64,000 nt of DNA from Micromussa lordhowensis (lineage: Eukaryota > Cnidaria > Anthozoa > Scleractinia > Lobophylliidae): NCBI GenBank assembly GCA_964020085.1, contig OZ026596.1:30131522-30195521 (forward strand), in the 5' to 3' direction. A program made the position numbers and the translations under genes. Of the stretch, positions 21,301 to 32,801 are shown in pieces (the first letter of the stretch is position 1; each line of letters opens with the position of its first letter). The notes below the pieces were generated by a model that searched no databases, had not been told where the DNA came from, and saw only the letters and a list, made by a program, of their open reading frames with translations.

Positions 21301-21955
21301 AACATACAACCTGAACCAGAGTAAAATTTAAAAGAAAAAAGTAATTTTGCACGCTATTTTCCCAGAAGCTGGGTTTGTGTAGAACAAAAATTAAAGCTTA
21401 AAAACATGCTAAGCTCGAACTCAATATTCCCTTTGATTCGTGTAAGATCGCGCGCGACTGGACACGCGGTTGGATCACGAACGAGCTACAGAACAGCTTT
21501 CGAAAGCAAAAAGAGATGTTTTGTACCTCGAAACTAATTTTGAAAAGCCTATGGGCGCAATAAATTACTAATTCACCTTTGGTTGGTTCTTCTAAGTCGG
21601 CCAGGATGCACTCCACTGTATCCGGTTCTTGTTCTTCTTCCTCGACTTCTTCATCATCTTCATCATCTTCGTCGCCTTCTGCAGCTGCAGCCCCGTCGTT
21701 TTCGTCCTCTTCCTCGTCATCTTCATCACCTTCCTCGTCTCCTTCTTCGTCTCCAGCTCCTTCGCCCTCGTAATCCTCGTCCTTGTCGTCGTCCTCTTCT
21801 TCAAGGTCGTCCTCCTCTTCGTCTTCATCTTCGCTCGCGCCCGCCTTAGCCGCTACGCGATCACGTGCTTCCACGGCAGCCCGCCGCTTGGTTCTCTCAA
21901 CCTCTTCGGGCTCTTCGTCTTCTTCTTCGCTCGAATGCTTACGTTTTCGTGGCAT
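18333..21955 (-). CDS. Uncharacterised highly acidic protein, three exons
   Basis: Exons 21955-21577, 18880-18693 and 18494-18333 give 729 nt (242 aa), with GT-AG introns and phases 1 and 0. Residues 1-30 contain basic clusters (PRKRKHSSEEE, RTKRRAAVEARDR) that could act as a nuclear signal. Residues about 40-115 are almost entirely Asp/Glu with a few Gly/Ala. The folded-looking C-terminal half includes DTPGYVLKKK, KMELCFMGEMRETLIDVTEA, VPVLQITKFDMIGD and IDVLEVKYDKAYDIREI, ending in YFEPEPED. The frame, the splice sites and the continuous C-terminal sequence support a real gene. I do not recognise the family. A nuclear, histone- or nucleic-acid-related chaperone role would be a guess from composition only. 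Intron 1 contains a 1.4-kb inverted-repeat element. Confidence 0.78.
19095..20467. mobile_element. Large foldback element with minisatellite arms
   Basis: The left end is an array of about nine degenerate 24-27-bp units (CTTTTTATATGGTCAACT) at 19095-19307. The right end (about 20346-20467) has the same units inverted (AGTTGACCATATAAAAAG). Between the arrays the arms continue as a diverged inverted repeat: both contain GACAGGCCTA, TTTTAGCCTTCA and ACAATGCATTGTG blocks (19366-19600 versus about 20125-20310). The centre holds a Penelope-like coding fragment. It lies in intron 1 of the acidic-protein gene. Confidence 0.75.
19700..20045 (+). pseudogene. Penelope-like element coding fragment
   Basis: Translated pieces such as LDIKTHYKPTETFQYTDFTS, CHPPGVK and, in another stretch, ILYNFIERSLTGFRLEDRSS and KVLPFDTSTSSTWP resemble the region between RT and the GIY-YIG endonuclease of Penelope-like elements. 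Stops and frame changes interrupt it. It is embedded in the centre of the foldback element at 19095-20467. Confidence 0.65.
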
Positions 21956-23192
21956 TACTGGAATCAGAAAATCACCCAAGAAGGCCCTTGGAAGGAAAAT
22001 GGAGGTAAAACGAGTGGAAAACGGCCTTGAAGGTAATGAACAATGCCTGGAAGTAATAACCGCGCAAACTTACCGCGTGGGGGAGAAACGTGAAAATTTA
22101 AATCTGGACAATGGACGCCAAATGGACTCCGGGATTAATTTCTTTGGAACAATACTTCCGCACGTGTTAAAGCAAACAAAAATTAGTTGTTGATTCAGAA
22201 ACCGTTTCCTCTATAACAAAGTGAAATGATAAAGAATATTGAGAAGCAAAATGGGGTCATATGCGAATGAAAAATTTGATTGTGCAAGTCCAACTTCGTT
22301 TTCTTTATGATGGTTTATGCAAAAACCCAAATTTAATATTAACTGCAGATGTTTCAGATTTCCTTGGGGATAATGTAAAGATAAAAGGGGATAAACAAAC
22401 GATTTTCGATTTTGGCGATTTTGTTTGTTTGTTCCTAAAATTTCATGTTTTCGCATTTCTACCATCTCCTGTTACAAAAATCAATTTTAAATGATATTCT
22501 GTTTGGAGGCGTAGTAGTTTGATGTTATATTGCGTTGGACGTGATATCTGGCTCACAGACCCGGACCAGGTGTACAAATTGAAATCATAAGATGAGTACG
22601 TAGCGGCTAGGCGCAAATTGTTTGCTAAACTGACAGACGAACTTTTGGATCATAAAATTTGGATTTCTTTTTCAGTGCGGTTCCAAGGGCAAGAACGCAA
22701 TGGATGCGATGGGGAGATGGTTGTTTTCTTGCTCTATAAGAGGCAGGGTTTTGGAAAGAGGGTGAAGTGAAGTTGGACTCTTTCTTCCAGCAGGGAAGCC
22801 ATACTGGGGGAGGCTAAGGGGAGCAAAATAAATTAGCTTTTTGGGCCGTGAATTTTGAAATGAGCGCGGGTCTTCTCTAGATCCGTGAGTTTAATGATTA
22901 CTGTACGAGAAACGCCTGGCAAACGAAACGAAATTCATGCACGCTCTGTGAACCTACATCACAGGCGCTAACGGTAAGTTGAAAAGGCCTTGAAAAACGT
23001 ATTGGCTACATTTGATGCCTGGTAGGAGAAACGTAGATAGTTTGGAAAGCAAGCAGCTATATGCATTTTTTACGAGGTCTGCGAAAAATTTTGAGATTAA
23101 TACTATGGAAATTAGTCTGAAAAGTGGGGAAAAGAAGTAGGTTCGATTTCCGCCGCTTTCTCGGGTCCGGCCGCGTTCCTCCCCGACAAGAG
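21956..23192. other. Upstream region of acidic-protein gene, no clear gene
   Basis: It contains the probable promoter/5' UTR of the minus-strand gene just right of 21955. Plus-strand frames over 21579-22193 are antisense shadows of the Asp/Glu exon or lack support. An ATG at 21999 followed by a GT donor (MEVKRVENGLE) is suggestive but has no follow-up exon. From 22200 to 23190 I see nothing recognisable. Confidence 0.4.
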
Positions 23193-23420
23193 TAAGCCTG
23201 TCCAAATCGTAAAATGCTGGAAAGTTGCTCACTGAAATGTCAAAAAATTGCTAAAAAATTGCCAAAAATCCAAAAAGTTGGAGAAATTTGCATCAATCGA
23301 AGTTTTCCATAAAATCGTTGACTTTACGGTGCTTGATATGTGCTCTCAACCTATATTTTGCTCAAAGGTTGTTCAAATAGGCAAAACTTGCTCGAGGCCG
23401 CAAAAAGTTGGACAGGCCTA
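23193..23420. mobile_element. MITE with TAGGCCTGTCCAA ends
   Basis: About 228 bp bounded by TAAGCCTGTCCAA at the left and TTGGACAGGCCTA at the right. The interior has repeated AAAAATTGC/AAAAGTTGG words. No ORF. Confidence 0.7.
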
Positions 23421-23617
23421 GAGCGCGGGCTCATTTCCCGAAACAGCGGCTAGTAGTTTGGCTACTACACAGTTCCCTACAGTTCTCTCTGGTGTTGTTG
23501 TATATTGGAATTTTAAAACACAATGAAAGTATCAAAAGTATCACTGGTAGAAAACTGCGGTCGCTTAAAAACAAAATTAGTATTAATAGCATAATTTTGC
23601 CCCATTGTTAACGAGTG

Positions 23618-23690
23618 GTCTTTGTAGTGTAGTGGTTATCACGTCCGCCTCACACGCGGAAGGTCGCAGGTTCGAGCCCTGCCAAAGACA
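23618..23690 (+). tRNA. tRNA-Val (anticodon CAC)
   Basis: A complete 73-nt cloverleaf. The acceptor stem GTCTTTG pairs with CAAAGAC, with discriminator A at 23690. D-arm region TAGTGTAGTGGTTATC; anticodon arm TCCGC-CTCACAC-GCGGA with CAC in positions 34-36 (reads Val GTG); T-arm GCAGG-TTCGAGC-CCTGC with a consensus B box. All stems pair and the gene is followed directly by a T-run terminator, so it looks functional. No intron. Confidence 0.96.
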
Positions 23691-23695
23691 TTTTT
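23691..23695 (+). terminator. Pol III terminator of tRNA-Val
   Basis: A run of five T residues immediately follows the tRNA discriminator base, as expected for RNA polymerase III. Confidence 0.85.
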
Positions 23696-24655
23696 CTTCC
23701 TTCTCGTATTCTTTTTTTTTCATTCGAACTTTCTTTTAAATTTTCATTACTCACTGTATCTTTGACGTTTCAATTTGAAGTTATAGAAGAGGACGAAAGA
23801 AAACCCCCGGGCACCACTATTGATCAAAAGCAAACCTAAAACTGGAGCTGAGACGCAGGTTTCTTGAATATTTTCCCCCTGATGTGGCATTGCCCTAGGT
23901 TCAACTAGGACACTCGAAACAAGCACTGTATAAAAAATATTTAAAAAAACACAACAATAAGTCGAAATCAATAAAACAGAAAGTCACCAAATCGGGATGT
24001 CTGGAGATTCTGATCCGGCAAGCCTGGATTGTTTTCAGTGTATTTTTTTTTAATCCAGTCCGGGTCCAGTCCTGTGCACTACTGAGAAAAATATATGGCA
24101 TACAGTAAATTGGTCCTTTCGACTGAATAAGAGGTGTCTAATATGCGGAAAATTACGCACCTTCGCTTTCAAGAATTGTGCGTCACGCGTGATGGAAAAA
24201 AACAAAGTTTGCGTGACGTTCAAAGTTCTGAGGGTAGCACGGCGCAGTGCTCGCCAGTCTCGGCTCATGACCAGGGTCATTCGAATTGTTTTATTTGCCC
24301 GCGTTACCATGGGGTGGATAAGAAAGGCTTGAACATAAAACAGGAATGGATAATAATTAAATAAAATTGAATTGAATGAATAGCATAGTTAGTAGAGGAG
24401 ATCTCCTATGATGAATAATTACTGGCTGCTCAGGTTAAAGCGCTTGAATCAGACTGAATCGAAAGGGAAACGGACACTGATTGCAGCCGACTGTCATACC
24501 AGAAACAGCATGAAAAACTTTGCTGTACGTTATGTCAAATTACTGTTCTCGCATTTCAATTGGTTCCTACTTGCTATCAGTTGGAAGACAGACACAAAGA
24601 TGACGTCATTCGGACAATATTTTTTTTCGTTTCTTACATAAAACAAAAATATTTC

Positions 24656-24813
24656 ATGTTGCTATGTGTCTGTTTTTGAAATAACTGATCACATGAGACG
24701 TGGTAAGAACATCAATGACACACTAGCCAATCGCCCTTGTGTGCCACTTTTTGCTTCTTACCACATATTGATGTCACCTGTGATCAGTTACTGAACAGAC
24801 GCACAGCAACATG
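24656..24813. mobile_element. Palindromic MITE with CATGTTGCTATG ends
   Basis: The left arm CATGTTGCTATGTGTCTGTT and the inverted right arm (GAACAGACGCACAGCAACAT) share about 55 bp, including TAACTGATCACA and GTGGTAAGAA. No ORF. Confidence 0.75.
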
Positions 24814-25220
24814 GAAACTGACAATGAACACCCTTTTCACATACATGCGCACACAACAGGTTATCTTCAGAATACAGTGTGTATACTGAGGAAACAAGCA
24901 AGCATACAAATAACAAAACAACAACAACAAAACCAGATGTACATCCAGGAGTTTCCTTCAATGTATGTTACTTAAAAGACACACATTCTGTTGATGTTAC
25001 AGAATCAGCAGTTTATTGATGTACACTAAAAAAATCTCACTAGCAGTCTTGTGCCCCACTAGTGGAGTTTTCGTATAAAAACTTGTGATTAAAAAAATGT
25101 CATGCCTTTATGCACAAAAGCAGGAAATATGAAAATAAATTAAATCAATAACATGTTCTATATTACAATATTTATGCTATAACACATTCCCATGTATGAA
25201 TTAAACCATCACTATGATTA

Positions 25221-25390
25221 CAGAAAATATCCATACCCCCTGACCCCCACAGAAGAGATTGGAATTTCCTGGGGGTGGGGGTTCTGTAAGACCAAAAACA
25301 TTAAAGGAATGTAGTAAGCTTATTGGAATTTCTAGGGAGGTGAGGAGTTTTAGAGAATCCCTTCCATGGAGAGGTATTGATATACATGTA
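25221..25390. mobile_element. MITE, CAGAAAATATCCAT family, copy 2
   Basis: Starts with CAGAAAATATCCATACCCCC and ends in a degenerate inverse (GGTATTGATATAC). The interior parallels copy 1 (GGAATTTCCTGGG, TTCTGTAAGACCAAA, CCATGGAGAGG). Confidence 0.6.
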
Positions 25391-26469
25391 TATGGACAAA
25401 TCTTGGCTCATTCAGTTTCAAAAATCACATTTAACTCAGAACAGGGCTTTGACATCAAGGACTGGGCACCGGCAAATTCACCGGCTGCGACTGAAAATTT
25501 AGCCCACCTGGTTTGACCATCTAGAGAAATGTTTTTCTTGTAATACTACGATTATCAGTTGCGTAAGGCATGACGGAAGTTTGGTGACAAAGTTTTAGCC
25601 TGAAAATTACGTTGTTGCCAAGGGCAACTGTAACAATATCGTCAGCTGTGCGTCGCCTGTCTCGTCACCTACTATTTCATGCGCTTTGCTGCCATTGACG
25701 TCAACGACCGACAAATTGTCACTGGAAACAGAGCCAGTTGCCCATGACAACAACACAACTTTCACGTTAAAACCTGTTGATCAAACATTTGTCACGCCTT
25801 ACTCAACTGATAATCATAATGAAAGAACTTCAGTTGAAAAAGTTTTGCCTGTCTGTGAAAACTACTGGTAGCTGCCCTCCTCCTGAAAATGTTAATGAAA
25901 CCCCTGCCGAACCAATTAATCCTAATGATTGATCCTCAACATAAGAGATGTCCTGTAAGTCATAATCCTCATCAGATATGAGATTCAAAGTGCACTAATT
26001 TAATTTAACAGATAGTGTGCATATTTCAGTGCACTTGTATTAAAATATTATAAATAAATAATTATTGATCACAAATTCAATGAGGCAACAACTCTAATTG
26101 ATGCTGTTTCCAAGGAGCAGCATTGTGTTTGCCATGAATTTAAAGAAATATATGGGTAGACCCATACTTTTACAACAAAACTACAAAATTAATGACATAC
26201 CATACAGTTTAAAACATTTACAAAAAAATTTGGCTGCATTTGATTTTCACATGTTTGTGAAAAATCTTCCTCCCCTTTCCAGAACTTCAACACGACATTT
26301 TATTTAAAAACAATTTAGGCTGTAGGAACAAACTGTCTATGACTATATACAATCAAACACATCATAACATATGCCTGTCACAAAAAACAAAATGGTACAA
26401 TTATCTCGGAATACTTTTTCAAACCCACTGTCACAGACAGCTACAAATATATGACACCATTAATTTTTG
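25391..26469. other. 3' flank of TMEM134, no other gene seen
   Basis: A 61-codon plus-strand frame at 25686-25871 is not supported by splice sites or known motifs. A reverse-orientation AATAAA near 26299-26304 could serve TMEM134. Otherwise AT-rich sequence with nothing recognised. Confidence 0.4.
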
Positions 26470-29400
26470 TCATTGGAATGAAGGTATGCTCTCAAAGTTG
26501 TAGCCTCTTTGCCCTTTTGTAGCTCTGTATATGTAAATTATGTGATATCCTGCAAAGACAAACAAAGAGGGGTCAGAAACCTGTTGAGGTAATTCAAGAT
26601 ATGGCAGTGTGCTGTTTAGTATCAGCTCTTGGAAAAGAAACCAAGGACACCAGGTGAGACATTTTTGAGAATCAGCATCAAAAAATATTATAAAAATTTC
26701 AAGATCCTAAACTTACCTCCAGGAAGAATGCAGATGGCGGCACAAACAAAAAATATAACACTTTTCATTCCTGGGTAAAAAAAAAACATTTCATTAAACA
26801 CCTGACCTGACTTATTCTTATATCAATTAAGAGAAACTTTATAAAGTCAGCAGAGAAAATTATTAATAAGTTAGAATACACACCATCCTGCTTTGTAGCT
26901 GCCAGAATTATTCCAGCTAAAAGAAAAGCTAGAAAGAGAGAGAAAATCTTAAGTTACTGAGCACATTTTGAATGTATAAAAATTGCATGTAAACTTGCAT
27001 GTAAACCAATAATTTTACATGGAGAACATGTTTTCTATTCCTTTTAATAGATAATTCCATGACCAAAACAAAGAAAACAACTCATTTACTTTGATCATCA
27101 AAATGTAAATTCTCTTTGCTCCTGCCATCATTACATCAACAGCTTGTGCTACATTGTGTAGTTCTGTGTCTCTATTGAGTTTCATAAAATAACTGAGCCA
27201 CTACGCAAGCTCTCATTGGTCAATGGGTGTGTTTAGACGAGAGCATGTAAACACGGTTGTAACGTTTTAGATTCACACATATTTTTGAGAATTATTTTAT
27301 AAAAGCAATAGTATAGAGCACTTTGTTGTGTTTACATGGCCTCATGTAAACATTCGGAGGGTTGGGAGAATTCTCGAAAGCTATGCAAACCCCAAGATGT
27401 AGTTGAGGGTTAGCATAGCTGTCTCGAATTCTCCCAACCCTCCTCATTGATGAGGCTATGTAAACACAGAACGAGTGCTTTATTGCTTAAATAGAAACTA
27501 ATCAGCGAGCGTATTTACATAGGGCTAATTTTCTAATTCATAACAAACAAGGCCTTTCTTAGCGATGTACAATATAGTACTTGAGGGTGCAAACAAAATT
27601 ATTTTTGGGTGTATCCATATTTTGTGGAGGACAATTAGATGGAGGGATTAGAAAAGAGAGAACATTGCATGAAAAAAATCTCTGTCAGTACCATTTAGAA
27701 AAGTAGTTTTGTTCTATGGTCAAATCAATGACAGATGCACTTCCTTATTTTCAGCCTGTTTTCATAAAACAACATATTGTAGTGATCTATAAATTTTGAT
27801 TCTGTTCACATTTAGAGGTCTTGGAAAAATCAAAAAATTCATTTCATTTCAAAATTCTTGGTATAGTGTGATAGCCAGCTCGATAAGCTCTATAAGGAGT
27901 TTAGGTATCTACAGAGGGAAATAAAAATTCATACATACCAATTCCAGCCACAAACAGCAAAAAAGCTGCTGTGACAGTCTTCCAATTTTCTCTTATTCTT
28001 GGATGTCTTAGCCAACTGTTGATAAACAAAAAATAAAAGTCTGCAAATTATCAATAAACAATGTGAGAAATCCCACTTAAAAGATGGTACCTGATCTTAT
28101 CAGGGACCATACAGTACATAGCCTGGGTGAATCTAGACTATTAAGATTATTAACAGCTACAATGTATATAATATTATACATATTTGACCACATTTCCAAA
28201 CACCAAGGGGAAAGTTGAAAACTTCAAGGTGGTTGGAAATGTCATCAAACACTGTCTTGAGTGCTTGATATATCTAATATCAATCAAAACCAAAACTAAG
28301 GAAGAAAAAGGAGAATTAAAATTGTAAAAATCTATGCTAATTAAGATCAGATATCCAAACACCATCACAGTCACAATTTCCTTTCGTTTGTAATGGTTTG
28401 AGAAAAGGTATTTCAAACTCAAGAGTTATATGGACAGCTACACTAACACATGAAGGGGTCTAAAGGGAAACACCTGCAGTGACCTTCATTTGGGTTAACA
28501 AGAAAAACATAATAAATAGCAAATGGAGAGCCTTGATTGTGAATAAATACATAATTTCAAATGTCACTGATTACCTAAATTTTTACCTATTAAAATAAAT
28601 TGTCATACTTACAACAGTGTTTCTTTTTTAAAGTTGCTAACATCTTCTTGAGAATCAAATTCTAGTGAGTTTCCACTACAATAAAGAGATCACAAAATGC
28701 AAAATACTGATCAGAGTTTTTTAGCATACATTGCTACATTAAAACAACAGGTTTAATATTAATAATTTATTAAAAAATAAATGACTGGACACTCAAAGTA
28801 AACATTTTCTCATCATTGCGTTCTTGTTGCAGCTCTAACAGACAGTTGTAGATTACTTACTGTTACTAATAATATACTATAATAGTATATAATTACTATA
28901 ATTAAATACTTATTCTGAACTCTGGATTCCATGTAGTCAAATTTCTCAAAAATAAAACAGTTTTGTAGAACATTTTTTATTAAATAGCTCCCTCTTTCAA
29001 ATTTTTGCACTGGGCCTGAAGGGTAACTTATAATAATAACACATACCCAACACTTTCTGTTTTTCTCCTATCAGAATTTGCACCATACGAGCTTGATGAG
29101 GCTTGAAACTACAAAATAAGAACACAGTGCAATAATGGTTTGCTTTATTAATAAAGTATTAATAAAGTAAAGAAGACCACTCTTCTCCATCACTTCAAAC
29201 ACAGGCATGTATAACTGGTATTTAAACAAAAGCACAGAAGTGATGCTTTAAAGATTGCCACAATTTTTTTGGCGACCCACAACTTCACAGCAGATTAATT
29301 TTTATCCTGAGCAGCAACTTGTGGTACACTGTAGCTGAGAACAAAACTTCTTTTGCTGCCAGTTTCCAGGACCTGAAAGCTCTTGACAATCATATATGGA

Positions 29401-32400
29401 AGAGCCTGTTTAGCCACATTTTCAAACACCAACAAGTGAGTATATAGCCAGGTGTTTTTTGACAAACTTTGATGTGTTGGAAATTTGGTCAAACACTGTT
29501 TTGGAGAAATTGTAAATATCTATGCTACAAATTGAGATCAAATATCCAGATCAAGATTTCCTTTGTTTGACGTGGCTCAAAACAGTTTCCAGCACTTATA
29601 TTTGCATGGTCGTTATAACCATTCTTTATCACTTGATGCTACAATCATGGTATCAAAAAACTGCCCGATCATTGGTGAAGACGTTGGTATCATTTTCGTG
29701 ACACAATACATTACCATAGCAACAGTATAACCTCCTAAAAACACCCTTAATTGCAGCTTTAGAGGCTTATAATTCAAAAACGGCACGGTGAAATTTTTTT
29801 TATATTATCAACTTTTGATAAGCATGATAAGATGCAACTTTTGGCAAAGTTTAAAAAAATTCTGTACATGGGGTTCAGAGCCACTTAAAGAATGGTTATA
29901 ATGACCCCCTCCAAATCTAAGTGTTGGAAACTGTTTTGAGCCACCTTAAACTTAATGCTTTTTTAAATGATTTGACTAGTTGATGTACCCATCCCAGGGA
30001 CTGGGAGTCAAGTGGGAATAGCCAGTGGTTGATGTTGGGGTAGGGAATTTGATACTATACATGTATAAGAGGGGTAGGTTTAGATGTGAGCAAGTTGCCT
30101 TGAGATTACGGTGATCAAAGCATTGCAGAAGGCATCAACAGACAACACCATTTTTGGTAATCACATTGTGGATCAAAAACAATACCGCCACAAGGTTCAT
30201 AAAGTATTTAAAGATAAATAAAAAGTCTTAGATATGACATTTTAGACACTTTTAGGTCTTTTATTTTTTATTTTTTTTATTTTATTGCACCTTTTTATTT
30301 TATTGTTTTAGGTTTAAAGGGACACAGTCAGCTTTGTGACTGCGTTGACCTGGATGCTAGCTTTTCTCACTTTGAAAAAAGTTTACCTCAATCTGAAATC
30401 AAAGTTCATGCAGAAATCCGCCTCATTTTCCGCAGTATTTGCTTGATTTTCAACCGTTTACTAAAAAACCTGTTTTTAAGTGTCCTTTTGCTTGTCCTAT
30501 GATATTATTTTTATCATACCTGGTTAAAAACAGCGTTTATCGCGTCTCTGTTACATGCAAATTAGCAATTGAATGGTATGTAATGCGCATGTGTACCAGC
30601 TGACTGTGTCCCTTTAAGGTTTTGTAGGCTTAAAAGTATATAACAGAATTATTCTTGGCACAGTGGAACCTGTAAGTGGTCATTCAAAGGTAACTGTTTT
30701 TCCTCTTTTCCACTAATTTTTCCCATGTCTGTCCTGTTGGGGCATTTGATTGCACAGTATGACCCTAAAGTGGGGTATTTGAACACCATTTTCACTCCAG
30801 GAGATAGGAATTTGACCAATTCAAACTTCAAAAAATTTGAAGAAATAAAAAGTGCTTCTTCAACAGCCACAAACAGAGAAGGAGGGGTGAGGAATACAGT
30901 AGAACCCTGGTAACTCGAACTCAAATAACTCGAACTCCCCCGCTTACTCAAACTACCTTCCATTTCCCTTGGATTTGACCCCACTTTTCAGTCATTAAAT
31001 TAACTCGAGCAACTCGAACTTGGATAACTTGAATTCCCTGCTAACTCGAACTAAAGTTTGTTTCCCTTGATTTAAACTCATCGCCAATAGATGAGCTTGG
31101 GAAAGGTGCATTAGGGAAGGTGGAGCTGAAATATGAGCCTCAAGCAGAGCATACAGGTATCCACGGCAACCCTGAGAGCGGCAATCACCAGGCACCGACA
31201 TACTGACAGAGTCAGTGGAGGTACTTGCCACCCCATATACTTACCATCACCAATGAAAGGGAGGGAGGTGAGGGAGCAAAAGCGCTCAACAGGCACGAAT
31301 GGCACTCAAAGGAAAACTGCACGTACGCACACAGCTGGCAAGCAAAACACGTAAGCCCTGCAAAACCCCGTATGAGACCCCACCAAGCATGATCGCCCTG
31401 AGCAACCGCTGGCCAGCATTGGCTTGACTCAAACTTCGCCTAAATTACATTTAGCCACATTTTAAAAAACATTTACCCTGATAACTAGAATTCTGGTTTA
31501 TGTAACTCAAAACGGATGTCATGGCATTAGCTTTTCTTGTCGTGTAATCAATAAAAATACTCAAAACTAACACCACACTAATTCGATTTTAATTAGTGCA
31601 ATCGACCGTTCACATATTTGAGTCATTGCCCAATGTCATGAGTCATACCGGATGAGGTGCCTTTAGCTGTCACAAAGAGAAAACCAGTGCTAGAGCGCAG
31701 TTTTGTGACGAGATAAGTCTTATTTGCACTGTACCATATACTGAAGTGCTGAACAATCAGTAAACTATCAATTATTAACCAGGCAAGATGGATATTCAAA
31801 CGACCGCAATAACTCAAACTGTTTTTTGTTTCCCTTCAGAGTTCTATGGGTTCTACTGTAGAACATACACTGATTGAGCATGTTAATATGAACGTTTTAT
31901 AGATTAAATTAAATTATTTACAGTTGGAGATGAACTGGCAGCAAGTAAGGTACAACAAGAAGATGTTAACATTTTAGTTTCCAATAGTATTTTAGTAGAC
32001 TTAACATAGAATGCGTCACAACTTCCGCTCAGTCATGTTCAGAAATAGAACAGTCAAAAGTTCTGTTTTTCACACCCACTAGTTATTAGTCATAAATAAA
32101 TAAAGACCATTAAAAAAAACAAAGAAGAAACCGAGAAGATACCTCAAATATCGAACTTTTAGATTTTTTGCTGTATGACGAAAGAGACAACAGCGCAACG
32201 TGCACCTAAAAATACGTTTCAACTTGTACATAAAACGCACATTTACAATAACAACTCCACAAGTTTCTACACGAAGAAACGTGGTTTCGAGTTCAGTTTT
32301 ACCTTAGTTGCCGACCATATACCTCCATAACCTAGGTCCCTGTCCTCACTTACTTCCCCGCTCCTTTCAGCATGTTCGAGATCATTCTGCACCTGAACAT

Positions 32401-32545
32401 TGGGCTCTAAAGGTCGTGGAGCTCGTTCCTTCTTCTTTGATCGTCTTGTACGTGTTGCTATTTCCGAAACGTCGTCGCTATCCTCGTCGTCTGATCCCGA
32501 ATTTAACAGTTCATTTCTCATGCTGTACGGTACATTAGATGCCAT
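26470..32545 (-). CDS. TMEM134: Transmembrane protein 134 homologue, seven coding exons
   Basis: Exons 32545-32303, 29108-29047, 28675-28613, 28015-27939, 26916-26884, 26770-26717 and 26549-26470 give 612 nt (203 aa); all are GT-AG and phase-consistent. Human TMEM134 is of similar size (about 195 aa). The acidic, polar N-terminus (SGSDDEDSDDVSE, RRSKKKERAP) is cytosolic-like. A Ser-rich linker leads to FWLRHPRIRENWKTV, the first membrane helix (AAFLLFVAGIGAGIILAA), a short loop, the second helix (SVIFFVCAAICILPGG) and the family C-terminus YHIIYIYRATKGQRGY...SIPSF. This VPG-YH-IYxAxKGxRG signature identifies the TMEM134/TMEM230-like family, with TMEM134 the better fit. Exon 5 is only 33 nt. 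Its molecular role is poorly known. Divergently paired with CUSTOS. Confidence 0.9.
27302..27488. mobile_element. Palindromic MITE in TMEM134 intron 4
   Basis: The arms share GGAGGGTTGGGAGAATTC and GTGTTTACATRGCCTCAT and are inverted around a centre near 27400. The outer ends AGCAATAGTATAGAGCAC and its inverse (GAGTGCTTTATTGCTT) also correspond. No ORF. Confidence 0.75.
28186..28430. repeat. ATCAAACAC-family MITE relative, copy 1
   Basis: Contains TTTCCAAACACC, CATCAAACACTGTCTTGAG and TGCTAATTAAGATCAG, matching in order the element at 34628-34900. Diverged copy in TMEM134 intron 3. Confidence 0.65.
29395..29575. repeat. ATCAAACAC-family MITE relative, copy 2
   Basis: A further diverged relative: TTTTCAAACACCAACAAG, GGTCAAACACTGTTTTGGAG and ATCTATGCTACAAATTGAG parallel the copies at 28186 and 34628. 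TMEM134 intron 1. Confidence 0.55.
30314..30617. mobile_element. MITE with perfect 20-bp TIRs
   Basis: 304 bp bounded by TTAAAGGGACACAGTCAGCT (30314-30333) and its exact inverse at 30598-30617. No coding sequence. TMEM134 intron 1. Confidence 0.85.
30897..31858. mobile_element. Pogo/Tigger-type non-autonomous element, TA TSD
   Basis: 962 bp bounded by CAGTAGAACCC and the inverse GGGTTCTACTG, flanked on both sides by TA (30895-30896, 31859-31860). Subterminal AACTCGAACT words are repeated at the left end. No intact transposase. The ends and the TA duplication fit the Tc1/mariner superfamily, pogo branch. Confidence 0.82.
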
Positions 32546-32801
32546 GACCTTTGTTGATTTTAAATTTGAAATCTGCCCAGCTAAACCATGTTTTCGTGCA
32601 TTTACAACGATGCGAAGGAATAAACGCTATTTCTCCGGGAAAAATTAATCACCAACCTCCATATTGTTTTTTATTTTCTGACAGTCGCCTCTCTTTGATG
32701 CCTGTGCTCTTTTGACCGGGAGAGAGTAAGTTTGAATTTAGCCTCGTTCTCAAGATACAAACGTCTCGATCTCTCGGGGGTAGTCTAGTCTAACAGTCAA
32801 C
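32546..32801. promoter_or_regulatory. Putative bidirectional promoter, TMEM134 / CUSTOS
   Basis: 256 bp separate the TMEM134 start (minus, 32545) from the CUSTOS start (plus, 32802). No TATA box is evident. Both genes are ordinary housekeeping-like families, and the tight head-to-head spacing implies a shared promoter. Confidence 0.6.

Noticed and set aside
21579..22193. Plus-strand Ser/Leu/Arg-rich ORFs
   Set aside because: Antisense translations of the Asp/Glu-rich exon on the minus strand.
25686..25871. Possible transposase-like coding exon
   Set aside because: Composition is plausible, but no motif, splice site or homologous segment in the window supports it.
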